Source: DAIDKA01 sp035506335
Lineage (GTDB): Bacteria; Pseudomonadota; Gammaproteobacteria; Steroidobacterales; Steroidobacteraceae
Length of the DNA: 54,509 nucleotides
Reading direction: 5' to 3'
Assembly: GCA_035506335.1 (NCBI GenBank)
Contig: DATJPN010000039.1
Coordinates: 1 to 54,509 of the forward strand
The notes under the pieces are model-generated. The model ran no database searches and was not told the origin of the DNA. It worked only from the letters and a program-made list of their open reading frames with translations. A program made the translations under genes and the position numbers. Below, piece after piece: positions 40,342 through 49,251 of this stretch. Within the stretch, counting starts at the first letter, position 1, and each line of letters opens with the position of its first letter.

Positions 40342-41928
40342 ATGAGCGCCGCCAGGACATCCGGTGCAGGGCACGCCGAGCCGAATGCGACGACCCAGGA
40401 CTGGATCGCCGTGTTCGCCGGCGCGCTGGGCGCGCTGATCGCAACCCTCGACATCTCGATCACCAACTCCGCCCTCCCCCAGATCCAGGGCGAAATCGGC
40501 GCCACTGGCACCGAGGGCACCTGGATCGCCACCGGCTACCTGGTGAGCGAGGTGGTGATGATTCCGCTCACCGCCTGGCTGTCACGGCTGCTGGGGATGC
40601 GCACCCTGCTGCTCACCTGCGCCGTGCTGTTCACCGCCTTTTCGATCATCTGCGGGGCGAGCCATGACCTGACGACCATGGTGGTCGGCCGCGTGGGCCA
40701 GGGCTTCTTCGGCGGCGCGCTGATACCCACGGCACAGACCATCGTGCGCACGCGCCTGCCGCCGCACCAGATACCGGTGGGCATGACGATGTTCGGCCTG
40801 ATCGTCCTGCTGGGTCCGCTGATGGGTCCGGTGATGGGCGGCTGGCTGACCGAGAACGGCAGCTGGCAATGGTGCTTCTTCATCAACGTCCCCGTGGCCA
40901 TCGGCCTGGTGAGCCTGCTGCTGCTCGGGGTGCCGCACCAGAAGGCGAGCATCCATGAGCTGGTCGAGGCCGACTGGCCGGGCATCATCGGCATGTCCAT
41001 CGGTTTGAGCTGTCTCACGATCGTGCTGGAGGAAGGGCAGCGTGACCAGTGGTTCGACTCGAGCCTGATCCGAACGCTGTCGGTGTTCGCGGTCCTGGGC
41101 CTCGCGACCCTCGTGATCACCCAGTTCACGAGCCGGCGGCCGGTGCTGAAGCTGCGCCTGCTGAACAACATGACCTACGCGAGCGTGATCATCATCATCA
41201 TCACGATCGGCATGGTGCTGTACGACATCCTGTACGTGCTGCCGCAGTTCCTGAGCGGGGTTTCCGGATACAACGCCTACCAGTCCGGCCGGATCCTGGC
41301 GCTATCCGGCCTGCCGGCATTCGCGCTCATGCCGGTACTGCCGCGCATCCTGCGCATCGGCAACGTCAAGCTGGTGGTCGGCTTCGGGCTGCTGTGCTTC
41401 GCGGCGAGCTGCTTCATCGACATCCACCTCACGGCGCAGTCCGCCGGCGGCGACTTCGTCGCATCGCAGCTGCTGCGCGGCGTGGGACAGATCTTTTCCT
41501 TCATGCCGCTGAACCAGATTTCCGTCGGGGCGGTCAGTCGCACGGACACCGCGGACGCGGCGGGCCTGTTCAACATGGCACGCAACCTGGGCGGCACGAT
41601 TGGCCTCGCGCTGCTCGGTGTATTCATCGACCGCCGGGTCGAGAATCATGCCGACACGATACGCGAGGCGGTCAACGCGAATTCGGTGCTGGTGCAGGAC
41701 CACATCGCCGGCCAGGCCGCGGTGTTCGCAGCGCAGTCCGGAGATGTGCTGCTGGGCCAGCGGCAGGCAATCGCGAACCTGGCGGTCGAGATCCACCAGC
41801 AGGCCCTCGTCATGACCTTCTCGGACTGCTTCTGGGTGCTGGCCGTGGGACTGCTGGTCATGATGCCACTGCTGTTCCTGCTGCGCGCGCCCGCCGCGAT
41901 CCCGAAACCGACCCTCGACGCGCATTGA
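40342..41928 (+). CDS. DHA2-family MFS exporter (EmrB-type, 14 helices)
   Basis: 528-residue inner-membrane drug/proton antiporter. The N-terminus is GALGALIATLDISITNSALPQIQGE with the DHA2 aspartate, followed by TWIATGYLVSEVVMIPLT, GRVGQGFFGGALIPTAQTI and MGPVMGGWLTENGSWQWCFFINVPV (motifs of EmrB/QacA pumps). MARNLGGTIGLALLG is near helix 11. It starts just 3 bases after the HlyD stop, so subunits are made together. The TetR/CerR-type regulator upstream is the likely control. Confidence 0.93.
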   Translation: MSAARTSGAGHAEPNATTQDWIAVFAGALGALIATLDISITNSALPQIQGEIGATGTEGTWIATGYLVSEVVMIPLTAWLSRLLGMRTLLLTCAVLFTAFSIICGASHDLTTMVVGRVGQGFFGGALIPTAQTIVRTRLPPHQIPVGMTMFGLIVLLGPLMGPVMGGWLTENGSWQWCFFINVPVAIGLVSLLLLGVPHQKASIHELVEADWPGIIGMSIGLSCLTIVLEEGQRDQWFDSSLIRTLSVFAVLGLATLVITQFTSRRPVLKLRLLNNMTYASVIIIIITIGMVLYDILYVLPQFLSGVSGYNAYQSGRILALSGLPAFALMPVLPRILRIGNVKLVVGFGLLCFAASCFIDIHLTAQSAGGDFVASQLLRGVGQIFSFMPLNQISVGAVSRTDTADAAGLFNMARNLGGTIGLALLGVFIDRRVENHADTIREAVNANSVLVQDHIAGQAAVFAAQSGDVLLGQRQAIANLAVEIHQQALVMTFSDCFWVLAVGLLVMMPLLFLLRAPAAIPKPTLDAH

Positions 41929-41957
41929 TTGCGGCACATCGGGTAAAGACCAAAGCC

Positions 41958-43421
41958 ATGTCATCGTCAACGAAATCCGTACTCCTCGCCGGTGCCGCGC
42001 TGATCCTTGCCGGCTGCACCGTGGGGCCCGATTATCACGGTGCGCCGGTCGTCACGAGCGCCCGGCCATCCTTCGTGCGTGCCGCCGAAGGAGCCGGCGC
42101 GCAAGCCGCGCCCCACTGGTGGACCGCCTTGGGCGATGAGCACCTGAATCATCTGATCGATGAAGCCCTCGCCGCGAATCCCGGTGTCGACGTGGCTCGC
42201 GCCCGCGTGCGCGAGGCGCGCGCCAACCTGCGCGAGCAGACGGCAACGGGACTGCCGAGCGCCGGCAGCACGGCCGCGTACCTGCGCACCGGCAACGTCA
42301 CCTCGTTCATCAAGTCGGGCAGCTCGGGCTCGGGAAGCACGGGCGGGGGCTCGGGTGGCTCCGGCGGTTCGAGCGGCGGGGCGCTGAACCTCTACGTGGT
42401 CGGATTCGATGCCACCTGGGAACTGGATTTCTTCGGTGGCAACCGCCGCGCGGTCGAAGGCGCGGCCGCCAATGTCGAGGGCTCGGAGGCCGGCGTGGCG
42501 GATGCCATCGTGAGCCTCACGGCCGAGGTCGCCCAGTCCTACGTTCGGCTGTGCGACGCCCGCCAGCGCCTCGCGCTCACGCAGCAGAACGTGGACATCG
42601 AATCCCGGCTGCTCGACCTGGTGAAGCTGCGCCGCGCCGGCGGCGCAGCCACCGACCTGGACGTGATCCGCGTGAGCAACCAGCTCGATACCACCCGCGC
42701 GACGCTGCCGGGCATCAACGCCGCGGTCACCGAACAGCTCGACCGGCTCGCCGCGCTCACCGCGCAGGCACCCGGTGCACTGGATGCCGAGCTCGCGACG
42801 GTCGGTGCGGTGCCCTCACCGCCGGCCGCGACGAACGTGGGGGATCCGGCCGGGCTGCTGCGCCGCAGACCCGATATCCGGATCGCGGAGCGCCAGTTGG
42901 CGCAGCGCACCGCGGCGGTGGGGCAGAGCGTCGCGGCGCAGTTCCCGAAGGTGACGCTGCTCGGAACGATCGGCTTCGCCGCGCTGCAGCCACAGCACCT
43001 GTTCAACAGCGGTAATTTCACCTACCTGGCGGGTCCCCTGCTGCAGTGGACGCCCTGGGACTTCGGCCGCAACCGGGCCAAGGTCGCCCAGGCGGGCGCG
43101 GCGCGGGACGAGGCCGAGGCGCACTATCGCCAGGTCGTCCTCGATGCGCTGGCGGATGCCGAGACGGCCCTCGCCCGCTACGGCCAGCAACGCGACGCGG
43201 TGTCGGATCTGGACCGCGCCCGGGCCTCGGCCGAAGAGGCCTACCGGCTGACCGGAATCCGGCTGCGCGGCGGCACGGCCACCACGACCGATGTGCTCGA
43301 TGCCGACAGCCGCCGCAATCAGGCGGTCCTCTCCTATCAGCAGGCACTGGCCCAACTGACCGAGGACTATGTGGCGCTGCAGAAGAGCCTCGGCCTGGGA
43401 TGGACCGAGCCACCCGGCTGA
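41958..43421 (+). CDS. NodT-family outer-membrane efflux lipoprotein
   Basis: 487 residues from the ATG at 41958. Lipobox LILAGC. This is a TolC/OprM-like channel with two OEP repeats: WWTALGDEHLNHLIDEALAANPGVDVARARVREARANL (partly cited) and GLLRRRPDIRIAERQLAQRTAAVG. ATTTDVLDADSRRNQAVLSYQQAL is near the end. A low-complexity Gly/Ser insert (about residues 118-137) lies in the first periplasmic repeat where the turn between barrel strands is expected. It is the third gene of the pump operon. Confidence 0.9.
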   Translation: MSSSTKSVLLAGAALILAGCTVGPDYHGAPVVTSARPSFVRAAEGAGAQAAPHWWTALGDEHLNHLIDEALAANPGVDVARARVREARANLREQTATGLPSAGSTAAYLRTGNVTSFIKSGSSGSGSTGGGSGGSGGSSGGALNLYVVGFDATWELDFFGGNRRAVEGAAANVEGSEAGVADAIVSLTAEVAQSYVRLCDARQRLALTQQNVDIESRLLDLVKLRRAGGAATDLDVIRVSNQLDTTRATLPGINAAVTEQLDRLAALTAQAPGALDAELATVGAVPSPPAATNVGDPAGLLRRRPDIRIAERQLAQRTAAVGQSVAAQFPKVTLLGTIGFAALQPQHLFNSGNFTYLAGPLLQWTPWDFGRNRAKVAQAGAARDEAEAHYRQVVLDALADAETALARYGQQRDAVSDLDRARASAEEAYRLTGIRLRGGTATTTDVLDADSRRNQAVLSYQQALAQLTEDYVALQKSLGLGWTEPPG

Positions 43422-43640
43422 TTTCCCGCCGCGTGCCGGTGGCGTGACGCCCGCCTGCGTCCCCGGTGTGAACTGCATCACATTCCGCGACGCTTGAACG
43501 CACGTCAATCCGCCCCGATGAGGGATTGCGGACCTGGCGCACGCGCCCCGACGACATAACTTGTACCGTAATCGCGGTCACCAATAACTCATCGAATCGG
43601 CATCCGCAGCGACGGCGCGGGAGCAACCGCGGTACGGAAC

Positions 43641-45806
43641 ATGAAGTTCGAACAGGGCGCACGAAGAGTCGTACTGGTCGTGGACGACGACACGGTGTTC
43701 TCGCTGCTCGCCAGCGAGACGCTGCAGCAGGCCGGCTACGCCGCCGTGGTCGCCGGCACCGGACGCGAGGCGCTCACGAGTCTGGCGACGCACAAGCCGG
43801 ACATCATCCTGCTGGATGTCGAGCTGCCCGATGCGAACGGCTTCGACGTGTGCACGAGCATCCGCGCGGCGAGCGCCGGGATCGATGTCCCGATCGTCAT
43901 GGTCACCGGTCACAACGACACCGAATCCATCGAACGCGCGTTCATGGTCGGTGCGACGGACTTCATCCTGAAGCCGGTGCTCTGGCAGACCCTGCCGCAG
44001 CGCATCGAATTCATCCTGCGCGCCCAGGACAATCTGCGCTCGCTGAAGATCAGCGAACAGAAGAACCGCGCCCTGCTCGAGGCACTGCCCGACACCATCT
44101 ACATCGTCGACGGCAACGGCATCCTTCTGGAACACATCACCGGCGCGGAACAGCCGGCGCAGTCGAGCCTCGTCGGCAAGACGCTGGAGGAAGTGATCCC
44201 CGCCGATGCCGCACGCGCCGCACGGCGTTCGATGACCGCCCCGGATGCGAGGAGCGCCGCGACCTATGATTTCGAAGTCGGGCGCGGGCCCGACCGCCGC
44301 TGCTACGAGACGCGGCTGCGCCCGCAATCCGACGGCACGCTGGTGGTCATCACCCGCGACATCACCGAGCGGCGACGGACGGAGTCACGGATCAAGTATC
44401 TGGCGTACTTCGACGTCCTCACGGGCCTGCCGAACCGACAGCTGCTGGTGCGCGAGATGAGCCGTGCCATCCGGGCCGCCCAGCAATCGAGCACCCTCAT
44501 CGCGTTGCTGTACCTGGATCTGGACCGATTCAAGCGGATCAACGACAACCTCGGGCACTCCGTCGGGGACGCGCTGTTGAAAGCGGTCGCCCGCAGGCTG
44601 CACCAGTGCATCCGGCCAACGGACGTGATCTCCTCGGCCAACGCCACGAGGCCGCCCAGCCGGGGCAGCGTGGCGCGCCTGGGCGGTGACGAATTCGTGG
44701 TGCTCGTCACCGACCTGACCGATGAACGGCAGGCCACCACGGTCGCCGACCGGATCCGCGATGCGCTGGCCGAGCCCTTCGAGTGCGGCGGTCACCGCTT
44801 CGTGGTCACTCCCAGCATCGGCATCGCGCTGTTCCCGAAGGACGGCTCGGATATCGAAGACCTGCTCGTCAAGGCCGACATGGCCATGTACAAGGCGAAG
44901 GACCAGGGTCGCAACGGCCACGCCTTCTATGGCGAGTCGATGGCCATCCGCTCGTTGAGCCGCCTGGAACTCGAGAACGACCTGCGCCGCGCGTTCGATG
45001 CGGGTGACTTCCAGCTCCACCACCAGCCCAAGATCGACCTCGCGACCGGCCGGGTCGTCGGCGTCGAGGCGCTGCTGCGCTGGCAGCATGCGACACGAGG
45101 ATGGATCTCACCGGAGTCCTTCATCCCGGTGGCCGAGGAGTCGGGGCTCATCGTGGCGCTGGGCGAATGGGTGCTGCGCGAAACCTGCAGGCAGCTGCAG
45201 CGCTGGGCGGGCACGGACCTCGGGCATCTGACGATCGCGATCAACGTCTCGGTGCAGCAGTTCGCCCGCGAGGATTTCGTCGAGTCGGTGCTGCGCACCC
45301 TGCGGCAATACGATGTCCGGCCGGAGCTGCTCGAGCTGGAAATCACCGAGAGCCTGTTGCTGCGCAACGTGGATGACACCACGGCGTGCATGAAACGCTT
45401 CCGCGCCGCCGGCCTCACCCTGTCGATCGACGATTTCGGCACCGGCTACTCCTCGCTCGGCTACCTGCGCAGCTTCCCGGTCGATGCCCTGAAGATAGAC
45501 CGCTCGTTCGTGAAGGACCTGAACGCGAAGGGCGACGGCGGGGCGATCTGCGCCGCCATCATCGCGCTCGCCCGGGAACTGAAGCTGCGGGTGATCGCCG
45601 AAGGGGTCGAGAACCTCGAGCAGGTCGACTTCCTGCGGACCCACGGCTGCGACCAGGTGCAGGGTTACCTGTTCAGCGCCCCGTTGCCGGCTGCGGAGCT
45701 CGAACGCCTGCTGCGCGCGACCGCGGACGGGACGCGGCTCGTCCAGACGCCGGGCGGCGATAACCTCACCCGCACCGCGGAGCGGGTCGCGGCGGGCGGA
45801 TCATGA
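43641..45806 (+). CDS. REC-PAS-GGDEF-EAL c-di-GMP enzyme
   Basis: 721 residues. A receiver domain (1-125) has Asp59 in IILLDVELPDANG, Asp15/16 and Lys111. A PAS domain (about 140-245) ends RDITERRR. The GGDEF domain (250-410) has intact GGDEF at 348-352 (cyclase), and the EAL domain (440-700) has EAL at 476-478, IDDFGTGYSSLGYL, LKIDRSFV and AEGVEN all intact (phosphodiesterase). The I-site RxxD (Arg325-Asp328) is separated from GGDEF by a 14-residue insert. It is translationally coupled (ATGA) to the hybrid kinase after it, the likely partner for REC phosphorylation. A weak promoter pair TTGTAC-17-AATAAC precedes it. Confidence 0.92.
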   Translation: MKFEQGARRVVLVVDDDTVFSLLASETLQQAGYAAVVAGTGREALTSLATHKPDIILLDVELPDANGFDVCTSIRAASAGIDVPIVMVTGHNDTESIERAFMVGATDFILKPVLWQTLPQRIEFILRAQDNLRSLKISEQKNRALLEALPDTIYIVDGNGILLEHITGAEQPAQSSLVGKTLEEVIPADAARAARRSMTAPDARSAATYDFEVGRGPDRRCYETRLRPQSDGTLVVITRDITERRRTESRIKYLAYFDVLTGLPNRQLLVREMSRAIRAAQQSSTLIALLYLDLDRFKRINDNLGHSVGDALLKAVARRLHQCIRPTDVISSANATRPPSRGSVARLGGDEFVVLVTDLTDERQATTVADRIRDALAEPFECGGHRFVVTPSIGIALFPKDGSDIEDLLVKADMAMYKAKDQGRNGHAFYGESMAIRSLSRLELENDLRRAFDAGDFQLHHQPKIDLATGRVVGVEALLRWQHATRGWISPESFIPVAEESGLIVALGEWVLRETCRQLQRWAGTDLGHLTIAINVSVQQFAREDFVESVLRTLRQYDVRPELLELEITESLLLRNVDDTTACMKRFRAAGLTLSIDDFGTGYSSLGYLRSFPVDALKIDRSFVKDLNAKGDGGAICAAIIALARELKLRVIAEGVENLEQVDFLRTHGCDQVQGYLFSAPLPAAELERLLRATADGTRLVQTPGGDNLTRTAERVAAGGS

Positions 45807-48670
45807 AGAACTGGATCAGCCATCTGTCGCTCGCGGCCAAGCTGCGCTTCATGATCGTGTATGCAGCCGGCGCGGCGCTGCTGGTCGCATCGACACTGTA
45901 CATTACCGGCGAAGTCCTGAGCCTGCGGCAGAGTCTCGCGGAGCAGCTGGTGACTCTCGCCCGGTCCGTCGCGCAGGACGAGAGCAGCGTGAACTTCGCG
46001 AATCGACCCCTTGCGCAGACCATACTGGGGTCGCTGCGGGTCGATCCGAGCGTGCGTTCGGTCGCGCTGTACGACGCGGGCGGCCGCCTGTTCACGAGCG
46101 TTTCCTTCGCCGACCAGCGTCATTCCGCCGCGGAGCAGTTCCAGCAGCGCTGGACCGGGGCGACGGCCGACGGCAACCAGACCATCCGGTTCCGGGGCCT
46201 GACCCTCGCACACATCCAGGTGCCGGTGATGAAATCCGGGGTCGTCGCCGGCAGCGTCCAGGTGGATGCGGACCTCGAGCAGCTCTACGCGCAGCTGCAG
46301 CGGTCCCTCGAACTGATGTGCCTGGCGCTGATACTGGCCGGTACGGTCGCCATCTTCCTGGCCACCCGTCTGGAGCGCGTGATCAGTGCGCCGATCGACG
46401 AGCTGCTCGCGGTGGCGCGCAGCATCAGCAGCGGGCAAAGATCGAAGCTGCGGGCGCTCAAGCAGAGCGACGATGAGATGGGCACTCTCGTGGATGCCTT
46501 CAACCGGATGCTCTCGGAGCTGGAGCGGCGGGACCTGAGCCTGCGCATGTACCAGAACGATCTGGAGAAGATGGTCCAGGAGCGCACCGTGCGCCTGGAT
46601 GCGGCGGTCGCCGAGGCCCGGGAGGCCGTGGCGCGCGCGGAAGGTGCCAGTCGCGCCAAGAGCGAATTCCTGGCGCGCATGAGTCATGAGATCCGCACGC
46701 CCATGAATGCCGTGCTCGGCATGGCCGAGCTGCTGCGGACCTCCAAGGCGCTCGATGACCGCCAGCGCCGCTATGCCGTGACCATTCATCAATCCGGCGC
46801 GGCACTGCTGAGCATCATCAACGACATCCTCGATTACTCGAAGATGGAAGTCGGCAAGCTCGAGCTGGAATCGGCTCCCTTCAATGTCCGCGACGTCGTC
46901 GAGGACGTGATCGAGACCCTCGCCGAGCGCGCCCAGAGCAAGGGCCTGGAGCTGATGTGCGACATCGCGGAGAACAAAGGCCTGGCGGTCCTGGGCGACG
47001 CGAAGCGGCTGCGCCAGATCCTGATCAACCTGGTCGGCAATGCGGTGAAGTTCACGCAGCGCGGCGAGGTGCGGGTGGCCGTGCGCTGCACGCCGGATGA
47101 TCTGCTCAACTCCGCCGTGACGTTCGAGGTCGCCGACACCGGAATCGGCATCCGGCCGGAGAACTGCGCCACCATCTTCGAGTCGTTCGTCCAGGAGGAC
47201 CCCTCCACCACGCGCCAGCACGGCGGCACGGGCCTGGGACTTGCGATCTCCAAGCAGCTCGTCGAGCTGATGGGCGGCACCATCGGGGTCAGCAGCGAAC
47301 CGGGCAAGGGTTCGCGGTTTCATTTCTCGATCACGCTGGCGCCCGACCCCGAGGGCCGGCGCGAGAGCGATCACGCTGCCGCCTTGAGCGGCATGCGGAT
47401 CCTGCTGATGGAAGGCAACGCCAATCTGCGGCGGATCCTGCGCAAGCAACTGACAGGCTGGGACGCCAAAGTCACTGAAACGGATTCGGTCCGCAAGGCG
47501 ATCCAGGTCCTGGACGGTTCATTTGGCGGACAGTTCGACGCCTTCGTTCTGGATTCCCGGATGCCCGATGGCGACGGCCTCGACGTGCTGACCGCCGCCC
47601 GCAAGCGGCCCGAATTCGCCAATACCCCTGCCCTGATCATCGGCTCCTCGCCCGCGGCCGGCCCCGCCGCCGAACATCAGCCGGGCCGCAGGGTGGCCTG
47701 GCTCAACAAGCCTTTGCGCCGCTCGGAGCTGCATACGACCCTGGTCTCGCTGGTGGCGCCCGACCTGAACGTCACGCGCCGGCTGCAGGTGATTTCAGTG
47801 CAGAACCAGAATGAGACGCAGCAGCTGCGGCGCGAACCGATCAGCATCGGCCAGCTGCTGCTGGTCGAGGACAATCCGGTCAATCAGGAGGTCGCGCTCG
47901 CGATGCTGGGCGAGCTCGGGCTTACGGCGCAGTGCGCGTGTAACGGCGAGGAGGCGCTCGAGAAGCTCGCGGCAGCCCGCTACGACGTGGTGCTGATGGA
48001 TTGCCACATGCCGAAGCTCGATGGCTATGCCACGACGCGGCGGCTGCGGGAGCTCGAAGGCCAATCCGGTGCCCCGCGCACGCCGGTCATTGCGCTGACC
48101 GCGAATGCCCTGAGCGGAGATGCCGAACGGTGCCTCGCGGCGGGCATGGACGGGTACCTGAGCAAGCCGTTTTCGGTGGACGAGCTCTACGTGACATTGA
48201 AGCCGTACGAGCGCAGGAGTCCTGCGAGTACACGCCCGTCGGACCCCGCTACGCCGCGCGCGGCACCCGAGGCGCAGGCGGCTGCGGCGGGCAGCCGGTC
48301 CGAGCCCGCTGCGGCGGGCTCACCCCTGGACCAGCAGGCCCTGCGGCAGATCCGCTCGCTGGGCAAGCCGGGGGGCATCGACCTGCTGAAGCGGATCGTG
48401 GATCTCTATGTCGGCAATTCCCGTGGGCTGATCGATTCCCTGCGCGAAGCCATCATCCGCAACGACCCGCCCGCGGTGCACCAGGCTGCGCACTCGCTGA
48501 AGTCCAGCAGCGCGAACGTGGGGGCGACCCGGCTGACGGAACTGTGCGCCGCCCTGGAGGCCACGGCAAAGACCGGCAAACTGGCCTCGGCCTGGGCACT
48601 GCTGGATCGCCTCGTGGAGGAACACAGCCGCGTGCTCCTCGCACTCGAGGGAGAGACCGCCGCAGCCTAG
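45803..48670 (+). CDS. BarA-like hybrid sensor histidine kinase (HAMP-HisKA-HATPase-REC-REC-Hpt)
   Basis: 955 residues. Two membrane helices (about 13-38 and 168-190) flank a periplasmic sensor (40-165). A HAMP domain (ISAPIDELLAVARSI) and coiled coil (240-290) follow, then phospho-histidine in MSHEIRTPMNAVLGM, ATP-binding boxes (INLVGNAVKFTQ, VADTGIGI, GGTGLGLAI), a first REC-like domain, a second REC (VEDNPVNQEVA, VLMDCHMPKLDG, LSKPF) and a C-terminal Hpt (HQAAHSLKSSSANVGA). The first REC reads MEGN where the acidic pair belongs, so it may not be phosphorylated normally. The layout is BarA-like. It is coupled to the REC-GGDEF-EAL gene by ATGA. Confidence 0.93.
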   Translation: MKNWISHLSLAAKLRFMIVYAAGAALLVASTLYITGEVLSLRQSLAEQLVTLARSVAQDESSVNFANRPLAQTILGSLRVDPSVRSVALYDAGGRLFTSVSFADQRHSAAEQFQQRWTGATADGNQTIRFRGLTLAHIQVPVMKSGVVAGSVQVDADLEQLYAQLQRSLELMCLALILAGTVAIFLATRLERVISAPIDELLAVARSISSGQRSKLRALKQSDDEMGTLVDAFNRMLSELERRDLSLRMYQNDLEKMVQERTVRLDAAVAEAREAVARAEGASRAKSEFLARMSHEIRTPMNAVLGMAELLRTSKALDDRQRRYAVTIHQSGAALLSIINDILDYSKMEVGKLELESAPFNVRDVVEDVIETLAERAQSKGLELMCDIAENKGLAVLGDAKRLRQILINLVGNAVKFTQRGEVRVAVRCTPDDLLNSAVTFEVADTGIGIRPENCATIFESFVQEDPSTTRQHGGTGLGLAISKQLVELMGGTIGVSSEPGKGSRFHFSITLAPDPEGRRESDHAAALSGMRILLMEGNANLRRILRKQLTGWDAKVTETDSVRKAIQVLDGSFGGQFDAFVLDSRMPDGDGLDVLTAARKRPEFANTPALIIGSSPAAGPAAEHQPGRRVAWLNKPLRRSELHTTLVSLVAPDLNVTRRLQVISVQNQNETQQLRREPISIGQLLLVEDNPVNQEVALAMLGELGLTAQCACNGEEALEKLAAARYDVVLMDCHMPKLDGYATTRRLRELEGQSGAPRTPVIALTANALSGDAERCLAAGMDGYLSKPFSVDELYVTLKPYERRSPASTRPSDPATPRAAPEAQAAAAGSRSEPAAAGSPLDQQALRQIRSLGKPGGIDLLKRIVDLYVGNSRGLIDSLREAIIRNDPPAVHQAAHSLKSSSANVGATRLTELCAALEATAKTGKLASAWALLDRLVEEHSRVLLALEGETAAA

Positions 48671-48673
48671 CCC

Positions 48674-49237
48674 TCAGGGTTTCCTCACGAACCCCGCGAA
48701 CATGGCCTGCCGGCCGGCATTGCTGGTGATGACCCGCAGCTTGAAGAGCCAGTGCCCGTTGACCTTCACCAGGTCATCGCGTTCGGTGCCCTGCTCGACG
48801 AATTGCGGCGGGTCGGACATGGTCGGCGAATTGGTCCCGGTCCATAACGTCTCTGCCGTAGCCGTATTGCCGTTGACCACGATCGAGACATTGGTGAGCA
48901 GCATCCGGAAAATGCCCGGCTTCTTCACGGTGCCGGCCCCGATCTTGCGGTAGACCTCCTTGATGGCCGCCTCTCCCTGCCCCTTCAGGCCGTTCACGTC
49001 GATGACGCCATCGGGCAGGTAGTAAGCCCCGAAATCGCTCTCGCCCTTGCCCAGATGGGCATAGTAGTCGACGAGCATGTCCTGGATCTGCTGCTTGTCG
49101 AGCAGCGTCTGCAGGGTTGCCGCGGGCTGTTCCGCGAGCACCGGTTGCGGCGCAGCCATGGCAGCGAACACGGCCACGGCGCACATGCCACCCACGACCG
49201 TTCCCTTCAGGCACCTGTATCGACGCGAGCTCGTCAT
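48674..49237 (-). CDS. Secreted NTF2/SnoaL-like protein
   Basis: 187 residues from the ATG at 49237 (AAGGGGGATGCCGAC upstream; longer frames upstream lie inside the MFS gene). Signal peptide MTSSRRYRCLKGTVVGGMCAVAVFAAMAAPQPVLA. The body, LLDKQQIQDMLVDYYAHLGKGESDFGAYYLPDGVID, is a SnoaL-like fold that ends with LVKVNGHWLFKLRVITSN. The fold often holds small hydrophobic ligands or catalyses isomerisation. It follows the MFS gene by 14 bases and likely shares its transcript. Confidence 0.82.
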   Translation of the reverse strand: MTSSRRYRCLKGTVVGGMCAVAVFAAMAAPQPVLAEQPAATLQTLLDKQQIQDMLVDYYAHLGKGESDFGAYYLPDGVIDVNGLKGQGEAAIKEVYRKIGAGTVKKPGIFRMLLTNVSIVVNGNTATAETLWTGTNSPTMSDPPQFVEQGTERDDLVKVNGHWLFKLRVITSNAGRQAMFAGFVRKP

Positions 49238-49251
49238 GTCGGCATCCCCCT

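Noticed and set aside
41049..41957. Upstream extension of the NodT frame
   Set aside because: Lies inside the MFS pump gene in another frame; the lipobox signal peptide starts at 41958.
42309..42368. Repeat array in the Gly/Ser stretch
   Set aside because: The repeats are codon-level low complexity inside a gene, not a DNA repeat element or CRISPR.
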